From Paraprevotella clara YIT 11840 (GTDB lineage: Bacteria; Bacteroidota; Bacteroidia; Bacteroidales; Bacteroidaceae), in assembly GCF_000233955.1 (NCBI RefSeq), contig NZ_JH376591.1, forward strand, positions 62,001 to 126,000: a stretch of 64,000 bases of DNA. Reading direction: 5' to 3'. Of the stretch, positions 56,124 to 64,000 are shown piece after piece; position 1 is the first letter of the stretch; the number at the start of each line of letters is the position of its first letter. Under the pieces are notes generated by a model. It was not told where the DNA came from and did no database searches. It saw only the letters and a list, made by a program, of their open reading frames with translations. The position numbers and the translations under genes are program-made.

Positions 56124-58348
56124 TGGAAATTATGAAGAAACAATATTTGTGGGCTTTGGCCCTCTGTGGATTGGGGCATGCCGTTTCGGCGCAAGACGTG
56201 GCCCGTTATGTGGATCCTTTTATCGGAACGGGCGCGGTGGCGCAGAGCCTGAGTGGAAACAATTATCCGGGTGCCACCGTACCTTTCGGGATGGTGCAGC
56301 TCTCGCCGGATACCCGCGAAGCGCCGGACTGGGGGCAGGCTTCGGGATATGACTATAACGACAAGACGATTTTCGGCTTTTCGCATACGCGGTTGAGCGG
56401 GACGGGTGCTTCGGATTTCATCGACATCCTCATGCTCCCCATGAACGAGAACCGTAAGGAGTCGAGGTTCACGCACGAGAAAGAGGATGCCGTGCCGGGC
56501 TATTACCGTGTGCTGCTGCAGGACGACAGCATCAATGCCGAGTTGACGGCCACGCAACGTGTAGGCGTACACCGCTATACCTATTATAATAAGGAGAAAG
56601 CCTCCAAGGTATTCCTCGACCTGGACCACTCGGCCAACAAAGGCAGTTGGGGACGGCGCGTCATCAATGCGCAGATACGGCAGGTAGGACCGTCGGCCAT
56701 CGAGGGTTACCGCATCATCACCGGTTGGGGCAAATTGCGTAAAATCTACTTCTATGCGGAGTTCTCCCAACCCATCGTGGCTTCGAAAATGATGAATGAC
56801 AACCGGACGCACCAGAATATCGCGGTGGTGAACGGCACGAACCTTAAGGCTGTTTTCGATTTTGGCCGGCAGGACGTGGTGGAATGCAAACTGGCCATCT
56901 CACCGGTTTCGATAGAAAATGCCCGTCTGAACCTGCGTACGGAGGCCGACGGAAAGTCTTTCGATGCCATCAAGTCGCAGGCATACGAAGCTTGGAACAA
57001 GGAGCTTGGGAAAATGCAGGTAGAAAGCGGGGAGCATGAGAAGGAGATATTCTATACGGCGCTCTACCATACCATGATTCAGCCGAATGTGATGTCCGAC
57101 GCGAATGGGGAGTATATGGCTGCGGATTATTCCGTGCGCCGCCTGCCCGTGGGGCAGGTGCATTACAGCACTTTTTCTTTGTGGGACACTTTCCGTGCCG
57201 CCCATCCGCTTTACACGATGCTGGAACCGGAACGCTCCACGGATTTTGTGAACAGTATGATACGCCAATATGACTATTACGGGTATCTGCCGATTTGGCA
57301 GTTGTGGGGGCAGGACAATTATTGCATGATTGGCAACCATGCCGTGCCCGTCGTGGTAGATGCCATCTTGAAAGGGCTGCCGGGTATCGACGTGGACAAA
57401 GCGTATGAGGCTGTGAAAATGAGCCTGACAACTCCCCATCTCAATTCCCCTTTCGAGGTTTGGGACCAATACGGTTACATGCCGGAGGACTTGCAGACGC
57501 AATCGGTGTCTATCACGTTGGAACAGAGCTTCGACGACTGGTGTGCGGCGCAGTTGGCCAAGCATTTGAATAAGGCCAAGGACTATGAGTTCTTTATGAA
57601 GCGTTCGGCCTACTACCGCAACCTGCATCATCCCGAGACGAAATTCTTCCAGCCTAAAAACAGCAAGGGCGAATGGATATTGCCTTTCGATCCTTATAAA
57701 TATGGGGCAAACGGAGGATATCCTTTTACGGAAGGAAACGGATGGCAATATTATTGGTATGTGCCGCAAAACATTCCGGATTTGATTGAACTGACGGGGG
57801 GTGAAGACGCTTTCTGCAAGCGTTTGGACGAGTTCTTTACATCGGACGAAACGAGCGGGGCGAAAAATGACAATGCCTCGGGGTTTGTCGGCCTGTATGC
57901 CCATGGCAATGAACCCAGCCATCATGTGGCCTATCTTTATGCCATGGCCGGTCAGCCGGCCAAGACCCAACAGTTGGTGGAGCACATCAAGCGTACCTTA
58001 TACAATACCTCTTCTTCCGGTTATGCGGGCAACGACGACTGCGGCGAGATGTCGGCCTGGTATGTCTTCTCAGCCCTCGGTTTCTATCCGGTAAATCCGG
58101 CATCGGGAGAGTATGTGATAGGAAGCCCTACGGTGGATCATGCGGAAGTCATGCTGCCCGGTGGAAAGAAGTTCACCATCGTGGTGAAGCGTAAAGGCGG
58201 AGCCGGTGCGGCCTACGTGAAATCCGTGAAGTTGAACGGACATAAATTGGATGGTTATGTGCTGAAACATGCCGACATCATGAAGGGGGGCACGCTGGAG
58301 TTTGAGATGGTGGCCCGGCCCAAAGGGAAAGTGTTGAATTTGCGATAG
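56123..58348 (+). CDS. GH92 family calcium-dependent alpha-mannosidase
   Basis: The 741-codon frame starts at the ATG overlapping the GH95 stop; an ATG three codons later (56132) starts the signal peptide MKKQYLWALALCGLGHAVSAQ. The GH92 signatures are VDPFIGTGAVAQ, YPGATVPFGMVQLSPDT, STFSLWDTFRAAHPL and GNDDCGEMSAWYVFSALGFYPVNP. The enzymes release alpha-mannose from N-glycans or fungal mannan; linkage (1,2, 1,3, 1,4 or 1,6) cannot be read here. The neighbours suggest action on a mannose-containing complex glycan. Confidence 0.95.
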   Translation: MEIMKKQYLWALALCGLGHAVSAQDVARYVDPFIGTGAVAQSLSGNNYPGATVPFGMVQLSPDTREAPDWGQASGYDYNDKTIFGFSHTRLSGTGASDFIDILMLPMNENRKESRFTHEKEDAVPGYYRVLLQDDSINAELTATQRVGVHRYTYYNKEKASKVFLDLDHSANKGSWGRRVINAQIRQVGPSAIEGYRIITGWGKLRKIYFYAEFSQPIVASKMMNDNRTHQNIAVVNGTNLKAVFDFGRQDVVECKLAISPVSIENARLNLRTEADGKSFDAIKSQAYEAWNKELGKMQVESGEHEKEIFYTALYHTMIQPNVMSDANGEYMAADYSVRRLPVGQVHYSTFSLWDTFRAAHPLYTMLEPERSTDFVNSMIRQYDYYGYLPIWQLWGQDNYCMIGNHAVPVVVDAILKGLPGIDVDKAYEAVKMSLTTPHLNSPFEVWDQYGYMPEDLQTQSVSITLEQSFDDWCAAQLAKHLNKAKDYEFFMKRSAYYRNLHHPETKFFQPKNSKGEWILPFDPYKYGANGGYPFTEGNGWQYYWYVPQNIPDLIELTGGEDAFCKRLDEFFTSDETSGAKNDNASGFVGLYAHGNEPSHHVAYLYAMAGQPAKTQQLVEHIKRTLYNTSSSGYAGNDDCGEMSAWYVFSALGFYPVNPASGEYVIGSPTVDHAEVMLPGGKKFTIVVKRKGGAGAAYVKSVKLNGHKLDGYVLKHADIMKGGTLEFEMVARPKGKVLNLR

Positions 58349-58397
58349 TGTAACAGGTGTGCGCTCTTCCTTGCGGTGGGGGCATCTGAAACGTATG

Positions 58398-58440
58398 AAT
58401 GCTGCGTCCTGTCTTTTTGTAGCGGGATGCAGCATTTTTA
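58398..58440 (+). terminator. Terminator of the GH95-GH92 operon
   Basis: AATGCTGCGTCC pairs with GGATGCAGCATT (12 pairs, one G-U) around a 15-base loop, followed by TTTTTA, 50 bases after the stop. Confidence 0.8.
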
Positions 58441-58809
58441 TTGCAAAAAGTTAGTCAGATAGCCGTTTTTTTCGTCTTGAGAAGTTCAAATTACGGTCAG
58501 ATAAAGTGACTTTATTGCAAAAAATAAGGGTCAAAACCTCCTGATTCCGGTCTTTTTTCCTTTTTTCGGACCACTTTTCTGCTGCGAATGATTTTTCGTT
58601 TGGCTTAGATTGAAAAATCATTTGCCGCATAACTTTTCGACTCTCTTTGCAGAATATGAAGATTTCCTTTGGAAAATGGAGGATATCCCCTCGGTTATCG
58701 CCCTTTTTTCATCTAATTGACGAAAAAAAACGGTAAGAAAAGTAATGCAAAATGTTTATGGAATCACTTGGATGCTTTCATTATTTTGTTTGTGTGCGGA
58801 CAAATATTC

Positions 58810-58823
58810 CTGAAACGTTTCAG
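58810..58823. promoter_or_regulatory. Palindromic operator-like site
   Basis: CTGAAACGTTTCAG is a perfect 14-base palindrome with central CG, the shape of LacI/GalR-family operators (TGAAA-CG-TTTCA). No LacI gene is in the window, so the assignment is by resemblance only. Confidence 0.4.
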
Positions 58824-58860
58824 AATGTCGTCAAGACGCCTCTGTGGTTTCCAAAATGAT

Positions 58861-58951
58861 AAAATGCCAATGCGCGAGAATACGTTATTTCCGTTTATTC
58901 CCGGCGACGGACGGAAATACGCGAATCTCGGCACGTTAGATTTGGCATTTT
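58861..58951. other. Nested imperfect hairpin, candidate structured RNA or repeat element
   Basis: AAAATGCCAA at 58861-58870 pairs with TTGGCATTTT at 58942-58951. Inside, CGAGA at 58875-58879 pairs with TCTCG at 58926-58930, and TATTTCCGT at 58886-58894 pairs with ACGGAAATA at 58911-58919 around a 16-base GC-rich loop. The three stems are collinear and nested. Confidence 0.5.
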
Positions 58952-59230
58952 GACACTTATATTCAGAGGCCGGAAAGCTACAGACGTTTCTTGGGACTAT
59001 AGGGTGGCTTCAACGACATGACGATTGTAGTATGTTAAGATAGCCGAAAACGATTGTAGGTTTTGTTATAAAGTGTCAAAGAAACACTTTACGTCTGTGG
59101 CAGGAAAGTGCAGTGTTATTTGTGCATGTAAAAATGATAAAATCGTGTATCGTCGTGCTTTATGAGCCGCTTTGAAGCATGAATTTCTTTTTTTGACGCA
59201 TTCCTATCATTCGTATGGCTTCTTTGTGCT

Positions 59231-59238
59231 TACTTTTG
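59231..59238 (+). promoter_or_regulatory. -7 box of the FAS1-SusC operon
   Basis: TACTTTTG fits TAnnTTTG. The start would be near 59245, giving a leader of about 135 bases before ATG 59380. No clear -33 element, so an activator or alternative sigma may be used. Confidence 0.5.
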
Positions 59239-59379
59239 TATTGCGATAAAATTGAATAGGTGTATATCGTAGAGTTTTGAAATGTTAAAACGAAGATATC
59301 ATGGAAAGTTTAAGTGCTTTTGTTACGGATGTGAATAAAAGGAATGAGTAATAAATACGCAGTTTAATAATAATGAGAT

Positions 59380-62001
59380 ATGAGAAAACATAAGATTAAT
59401 GACCTGAATGTTTGTCTTTGCGCTGCAGTGTGCTTGTCCTTGCTCGGTTCGTGTAAGGATGACTACATCTATGACGATGAAGCTCCAACTTGGCTGGGTA
59501 ATAATATCTATGAGTATTTGGAACAGAATGGCCAATACACGAATTATTTGGCACTCGTGAAGGATTTGGGTTATGAAGAAACATTGCGTCGTACGGGCAG
59601 CAAGACTTTGTTCCCTGCCACAGACGAGGCGTTTGCTAATTATTTCCGAGCCAATGGGATGAATGGTAGTGGAGCGGAATTTGTGCATGGTCTTCCGGCC
59701 TCACAAAAACGCTATTTGTTCAATACTACGATGCTTAATATGGCATATTTAAGCAATATGTTGGCAAACGTTACTTCTGATGCTGATGGTTTGAGCGAAG
59801 GTACTGCTGTGCGTAGGACTTCCTCAGCGACTCTCCTTGACACTGTCCCTTATGTTTCTTATGCAGACATGCCAAAGACAAGTTTCTGGAAGCGTTTTGA
59901 GAGAAAAGGAGGTTCTTTTTTGGCAGATAACGGTAATCGAATGTCTGTATTCTTTACGCCACAGTATTTTTCCAGAATAAATTTGACGGAATCCGATTGG
60001 AACGTGATTTCCAAAGGGTGGGGGATGCCTTGGGACGCAAGTGGTTTCTATGTGAATGGTATCCATGTGCAGGCTCAAAACAAGGACGTGACTTGTAAGA
60101 ATGGTTATTTGCATCTGGCCGACGGTGTGGTGACGCCTTTGCCGAATATGGCGGAAGCTATTACCTCCACGCCAGAGGTTTCGCAATTTGCTGAATTGTT
60201 GAACATGTTCTCTTTCCCTTATTATGACGGCATGGTCCAATCTAACTTGGCAGCCGCCTATGGTGGCGTTTTTAACGAGGATTCCACTGTATTTGTCAAA
60301 CGTTATTTCAACCAAACGGATTTTAATTCCGATCCGGAGGGAAAGGTCGATATCAATGGCTATGGCACGTTGCTTTATGACCCAGCTTCGCATGCATACG
60401 GTGGGAATACAGACATGGCCATGATGCTTGTTCCTACGAATGAAGCCATGCAGGAATATTGGACATCGGAGGAAGGTAAATTTCTTGCTGATAAGTTTCC
60501 GCAGTGGGATAGTGTGTACACGAAAGTAATTTCTGCGTTTTTGCAGAATCACCAACAACGTTCGTTCAGCGGTGCATTACCGCACAATTGGGACATCGTG
60601 GCTGATAATGCGGGTTATGAGTTGGGCATTACCGAAAATGACATAGTAAAAACCATACCGGCAAACAACGGATTGATTTATGTGACCAACAAGGTCTTCG
60701 CACCTGTGGATTACCAAAGCGTGTATGCACCGGTGTTGATTTCCGATTCCACGACGATCATGTCTCCTGCTATTAAGAATGATGTGGATAATGATTACAA
60801 CTTGAAATACCATTTCTATCTCCGTTCGCTTGACAGTCGTTACAATCTGTTGGTACCCACGGATCAAGCCTTGGCGGACTATCGTGACCCCATCACATGG
60901 GCCATTTGGGCGAATGAACAAATAGATAATCGCGAAATATGGTCGTTCCGGGTATACATGGGGCGTGTCGTAGCCGATGTGTATGCCGTGAATGAAGACG
61001 GAGCCAAGGGTGAACTCCTTCGTACGTTGGATGATGAAACGGGGGATGAGCGGAATCAAGTAAATGACCGGTTGCAAGATTTGCTAGACATGCACATTGT
61101 TGTGGCCAATGATGAGGCGGAGCCTCTTTCCGGTTATCTGGACGAAGGTGTTCAACCTTATTTCCTGACTAAAGGCGGTGCCGTGTTGCAGGCAGAAGGC
61201 GTTGGCGGTGCGCTGTCAGTCAAAGGGCTTGGAGATGTGGAAATGGGATGGCCCTCGGCTCATGTAATTGCGTTGGAAAATGGTGATCCTGCACGTTATG
61301 AGATGACCAATGGGCGTACGTTTTTTATAAACCGTATTTTGCAAGACTCTTATAAGTCGGTATATTACACGATGGCTGATGTTGAAACGCATGAAGCTTA
61401 TGCGGCTTTCTATCAGTTGTTGCAAGGTGACGAACGCGTATGGACTTATTTTGAAGAAGATGACGATGTGGAGCCTATTTTTGATTTGAATGCCACGACT
61501 TCTTCGTCAGGGCTTGGTCCTATTGTGACTTCGTTTAATAATTTCCGTTATACGGTGTTAGTCCCGACCAAGGAGGCTTTGGACAGGGCTTTTGCAGAAG
61601 ATCCGGAATTGTGGACTTGGGAGCAGATTGCTGCCGAAACCGATGCGGGTAAGAAGAAAGAAAAGACACTTTATCTGCTGAACTTCCTGCGTTACCATTT
61701 CGTGGATGGCATTCTTCCTTTGGGGGAGGGTATTTCTTATAACGGTTCGTATGCTACGGCGGCTCGCGATGAAAACAACCATTTTGTATATTTGAATGTA
61801 TCGGGAAATGGCAGTCAACTGACATTTACTTCTGAAAATACGGGAACACAGGCTCATGTGGTAACAGAGGATGAGAGCAATTATAATGTGTTTACGCGTG
61901 ATTATATCGTAAATAATAGCGACTACAAGGCGGCTACTCAAATCATAGCCTCCTCACATGCTGTCATTCATCTGGTAGATCATGTAGTAGATTATCGTTA
62001 A
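59380..62001 (+). CDS. Fasciclin (FAS1) domain lipoprotein
   Basis: The 873-residue lipoprotein has a lipobox in CLSLLGSCKDD. FAS1-type modules recur: NIYEYLEQNGQYTNYLALVKDLGYEETLRRTG ... KTLFPATDEAFANYF near the start, MMLVPTNEAMQEYW and YNLLVPTDQALADY in the middle, and YTVLVPTKEALDRAF near residue 725, followed by LLNFLRYHFVDGILPLGEG. FAS1 domains mediate adhesion or ligand binding at the surface. The gene precedes a susC by 22 bases, an arrangement seen repeatedly in Bacteroidetes, so it is likely an accessory surface protein of that transporter. The substrate is unknown. Confidence 0.9.
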   Translation: MRKHKINDLNVCLCAAVCLSLLGSCKDDYIYDDEAPTWLGNNIYEYLEQNGQYTNYLALVKDLGYEETLRRTGSKTLFPATDEAFANYFRANGMNGSGAEFVHGLPASQKRYLFNTTMLNMAYLSNMLANVTSDADGLSEGTAVRRTSSATLLDTVPYVSYADMPKTSFWKRFERKGGSFLADNGNRMSVFFTPQYFSRINLTESDWNVISKGWGMPWDASGFYVNGIHVQAQNKDVTCKNGYLHLADGVVTPLPNMAEAITSTPEVSQFAELLNMFSFPYYDGMVQSNLAAAYGGVFNEDSTVFVKRYFNQTDFNSDPEGKVDINGYGTLLYDPASHAYGGNTDMAMMLVPTNEAMQEYWTSEEGKFLADKFPQWDSVYTKVISAFLQNHQQRSFSGALPHNWDIVADNAGYELGITENDIVKTIPANNGLIYVTNKVFAPVDYQSVYAPVLISDSTTIMSPAIKNDVDNDYNLKYHFYLRSLDSRYNLLVPTDQALADYRDPITWAIWANEQIDNREIWSFRVYMGRVVADVYAVNEDGAKGELLRTLDDETGDERNQVNDRLQDLLDMHIVVANDEAEPLSGYLDEGVQPYFLTKGGAVLQAEGVGGALSVKGLGDVEMGWPSAHVIALENGDPARYEMTNGRTFFINRILQDSYKSVYYTMADVETHEAYAAFYQLLQGDERVWTYFEEDDDVEPIFDLNATTSSSGLGPIVTSFNNFRYTVLVPTKEALDRAFAEDPELWTWEQIAAETDAGKKKEKTLYLLNFLRYHFVDGILPLGEGISYNGSYATAARDENNHFVYLNVSGNGSQLTFTSENTGTQAHVVTEDESNYNVFTRDYIVNNSDYKAATQIIASSHAVIHLVDHVVDYR

Positions 62002-62023
62002 TCAAATAATAATCAGACAGGTT

Positions 62024-64000
62024 ATGGAAAATAAGATAAAATCAGTGGTGTTGTGGTTGGCTTTCTGCATTTTGGCCGGGGTAGCCTATGCCCAAAGCGG
62101 TGGCGTGATTGTCACCGGTAAGGTTTATGCCGATGATGAACCGGATGGTTTCATCGGAGCCACCGTTGTGGAGCAGGACAAGAACGGACGTATATATTCA
62201 TCTGCCCTGACGGATTTTAACGGAAACTTTTCATTAAAGGTGAAAGACCCGTCGCATTCTTTGAACTTCTCGTTTGTGGGTTATAAACGTAAAACTCTAC
62301 CCATAGGGGCGCAGAGGAAGTTTGATGTGAAATTAGAGACACAGAATGTGCTGAAAGAGGTACAGGTTAAGGCGTCAAAGTTAGTGACGGGGGGCGGTGC
62401 GTTGGCTATTCCCGAACGAGAATACTCTGGGGCGATGCAGAAGTTTAATACAAAGGCTATCGAAGGGGTGTCCGTACCTTCTATCGATGATGCCTTGCAG
62501 GGACGTATTGCAGGTTTGGATATTGTGGCCAATTCCGGTGACTTGGGTAGTGGCACGGTGATGCGTATCCGTGGTATTACTTCTATCAATTCCAATTCAC
62601 AGCCGCTTATCTTGCTGAACGGTATTCCTTTTGAAAGCAATATCGACGATTCGTTTGATTTCGCTTCAGCCGACCAGGAAGAGTTTGCCTCCTTGTTATG
62701 TATCAGTCCGGATGACATCGAGGAAATCACGGTTTTGAAAGACGGTGCGGCGGCTGCTATTTGGGGAAGCCGCGGCGCCAATGGTGTGATTGACATCAGG
62801 ACAAAGAAGGGTGCAACAGGACCTACACGTGTAAGCTATTCCTATCGTTTTTCAGGTTATACTCAGCCTAAAGGTACGGAATTGCTTAATGGCGATGATT
62901 ATACGATGCTCATGAAACAGGCTTATTTTAATCGTGCCCAGCAAGATTGTAATATCCCGGAGTTCAGCTATGACCGTTCACAGTTTATTTCTGCATACGG
63001 AACGGCCCAGGATTTTGAGAACTTTAATAATAATACAGACTGGGTGGATGAGGTGATCAAGCATGGTTTTACCCACGACCACAATCTTTCTGTGAGCGGT
63101 GGTGGTGATAAGGCCAAATTCCGTGCTTCATTCGGTTATTATAATCAGACGGGTACCATTATCGGTCAGGAGATGACCCGTTTTTCCAATCGTATGAATC
63201 TGGACTACAACGTAAGTTCACGGATGATGTTTTCTGCGGAATTTGCTATCACTTATACGGATAATGACAAGAATTATACGGACGATCCGTACGGTGAGGA
63301 TAATTTATTGAACATCGCCCGTAAGCGTATGCCGAATGCATCGGTTTTCCGACAGGATGCCAATGGAAAAAATACGGATGTATACTTCAATATCGCGCAG
63401 AATTCTCAATTGGATGACGCGCAGAAGAATTTGCGTAATCCTGTAGCTATCGGTAACCTGGCTTCCTATCAGCAGACAAGTATGCGTATCATGCCGACAT
63501 TACGCTTACAATATGATTTCTTAGACCCGGCTGGAGAAGCCAAGCTTCGTTATTCGGGTTATATTAAGTTCGATTCTGAGAATGTGAAAGATACCAAGTT
63601 CTTGCCTCGTGAAACTACTTCAAAGAATTGGAACGACGGAAGTGTGAATAAGGCATACGGAAAAGAGAGTGAAGCTTCTTCTATCTATACTGCTCATGAT
63701 TTGACATGGCAACCCAAGCTCCCTGATGCACATTCCTTGATGCTCTATGGCAAGTGGGAAATGGACATGGCCAATTCCAGAAATCAGGAGTTTGAACGTT
63801 ACGGACTGGCTTCCACATCTGCTACGGACGTTACGAACTTGGGACACCTGAACACTTTCAAGAGTGAGCGGAGCGAAGGGCGTAATATGGCTTTTCTTTT
63901 GCAGGGCCACTATTTTCTGCTTGACCGTTACGTGTTCGATGTGACGGCACGTTGGGACGGTAGTACGCGCTTTGGACCGGGAAATCGTTGGGGCTTCTTC
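62024..64000 (+). CDS. SusC/RagA family TonB-dependent transporter (3' end outside window)
   Basis: The frame is open from ATG 62024 to the window end (659 codons). It has a signal peptide (VVLWLAFCILAGVAYAQ), a CarboxypepD_reg-like domain (VTGKVYADDEPDGFIGATVV), a plug with MRIRGITSINSNSQPLILLNG and ITVLKDGAAAAIWGSRGANGVIDI, and the first barrel strands with HNLSVSGGGDKAKFRASFGYYNQTG. The carrier is the second SusC of the window and differs clearly from the first. A susD gene is expected downstream. It is coexpressed with the FAS1 lipoprotein. Confidence 0.95.
   Translation, partial: MENKIKSVVLWLAFCILAGVAYAQSGGVIVTGKVYADDEPDGFIGATVVEQDKNGRIYSSALTDFNGNFSLKVKDPSHSLNFSFVGYKRKTLPIGAQRKFDVKLETQNVLKEVQVKASKLVTGGGALAIPEREYSGAMQKFNTKAIEGVSVPSIDDALQGRIAGLDIVANSGDLGSGTVMRIRGITSINSNSQPLILLNGIPFESNIDDSFDFASADQEEFASLLCISPDDIEEITVLKDGAAAAIWGSRGANGVIDIRTKKGATGPTRVSYSYRFSGYTQPKGTELLNGDDYTMLMKQAYFNRAQQDCNIPEFSYDRSQFISAYGTAQDFENFNNNTDWVDEVIKHGFTHDHNLSVSGGGDKAKFRASFGYYNQTGTIIGQEMTRFSNRMNLDYNVSSRMMFSAEFAITYTDNDKNYTDDPYGEDNLLNIARKRMPNASVFRQDANGKNTDVYFNIAQNSQLDDAQKNLRNPVAIGNLASYQQTSMRIMPTLRLQYDFLDPAGEAKLRYSGYIKFDSENVKDTKFLPRETTSKNWNDGSVNKAYGKESEASSIYTAHDLTWQPKLPDAHSLMLYGKWEMDMANSRNQEFERYGLASTSATDVTNLGHLNTFKSERSEGRNMAFLLQGHYFLLDRYVFDVTARWDGSTRFGPGNRWGFF

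Larger units (their letters stand above)
58441..59230. other. Gene-free region with multiple inverted and direct repeats
   Basis: No convincing coding sequence. In order it holds: an 11-base inverted repeat (58587-58597 with 58612-58622), the palindrome CTGAAACGTTTCAG (58810-58823), a nested hairpin (58861-58951), the direct repeat ACGATTGTAG at 59021-59030 and 59050-59059 (29-base period), and an 8-base stem (59069-59076 with 59084-59091). A 78-codon open frame at 58717-58953 spans the hairpin and looks accidental. Confidence 0.6.

Noticed and set aside
56900-57985. 361-codon minus-strand frame under GH92
   Set aside because: Antisense to a clear GH92 coding sequence and without any recognisable domain.
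58717-58953. 78-codon frame in the gene-free region
   Set aside because: It overlaps the operator-like palindrome and nested hairpin and has no family resemblance and no good ribosome site.

Overview
The window is a chromosomal stretch from a gut-type Bacteroidales bacterium. Evidence: SusC/SusD pairs, a hybrid two-component regulator with a PUL-type glycoside hydrolase set, Bacteroidetes promoter boxes of the TAnnTTTG type in front of many genes, BACON, Omp28, DUF4302 and FAS1 proteins, and several secreted proteins ending in Por/type IX-like C-terminal tails. The genus cannot be fixed from sequence alone. The tails suggest a lineage with a type IX secretion system or its relatives (Paraprevotella, Prevotella or Parabacteroides-like), but no secretion machinery is encoded here.

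Layout. 1-1310: the last 25 codons of an ECF sigma factor overlap a gene whose product has a cytosolic head, one membrane helix, a periplasmic linker and a C-terminal beta-barrel, the architecture of a dual membrane-spanning anti-sigma factor. 1491-4622: a cobalamin riboswitch leads into the anaerobic ribonucleotide reductase pair nrdD-nrdG. 4654-11570: secreted EndA-type nuclease, typA, rpsO (divergent from typA) and a YfhO membrane protein. 11723-16926: two secreted proteins, one a large Ig-like repeat protein and one an M6 zinc protease. 16961-25216 (minus strand): a SusC-SusD-metallopeptidase-DUF4302-BACON operon, which looks like a locus for protein or peptide capture and not for glycans. 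25340-34989: two divergent units built around Omp28 domains. One is a 1263-residue secreted multidomain protein. The other is a five-gene operon (TlpA thioredoxin, DUF6029-like outer membrane protein, Omp28 lipoprotein, two secreted tail proteins).

34996-39719: a LysO-type exporter, a fused acetyltransferase/nitrilase, a porin and a DUF1016 nuclease gene broken by an internal deletion. 39688-58440: a polysaccharide utilisation locus without its own SusCD. A minus-strand operon encodes GH2, a sialate O-acetylesterase-like protein and two GH36 alpha-galactosidases. It lies downstream of a hybrid two-component regulator gene, and GH95 and GH92 genes diverge from that regulator gene. The enzyme set (alpha-galactose, alpha-fucose or L-galactose, alpha-mannose, beta-linked mannose or glucosamine, O-acetyl groups) fits a decorated glycoprotein-type or complex glycan better than a simple plant polymer.

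58441-59379: about 0.9 kb without a convincing gene but rich in inverted and direct repeats. 59380-64000: a FAS1-domain lipoprotein and the first 659 codons of a second SusC-type transporter, cut by the window end. No rRNA, tRNA, CRISPR array, insertion sequence or prophage gene was recognised.
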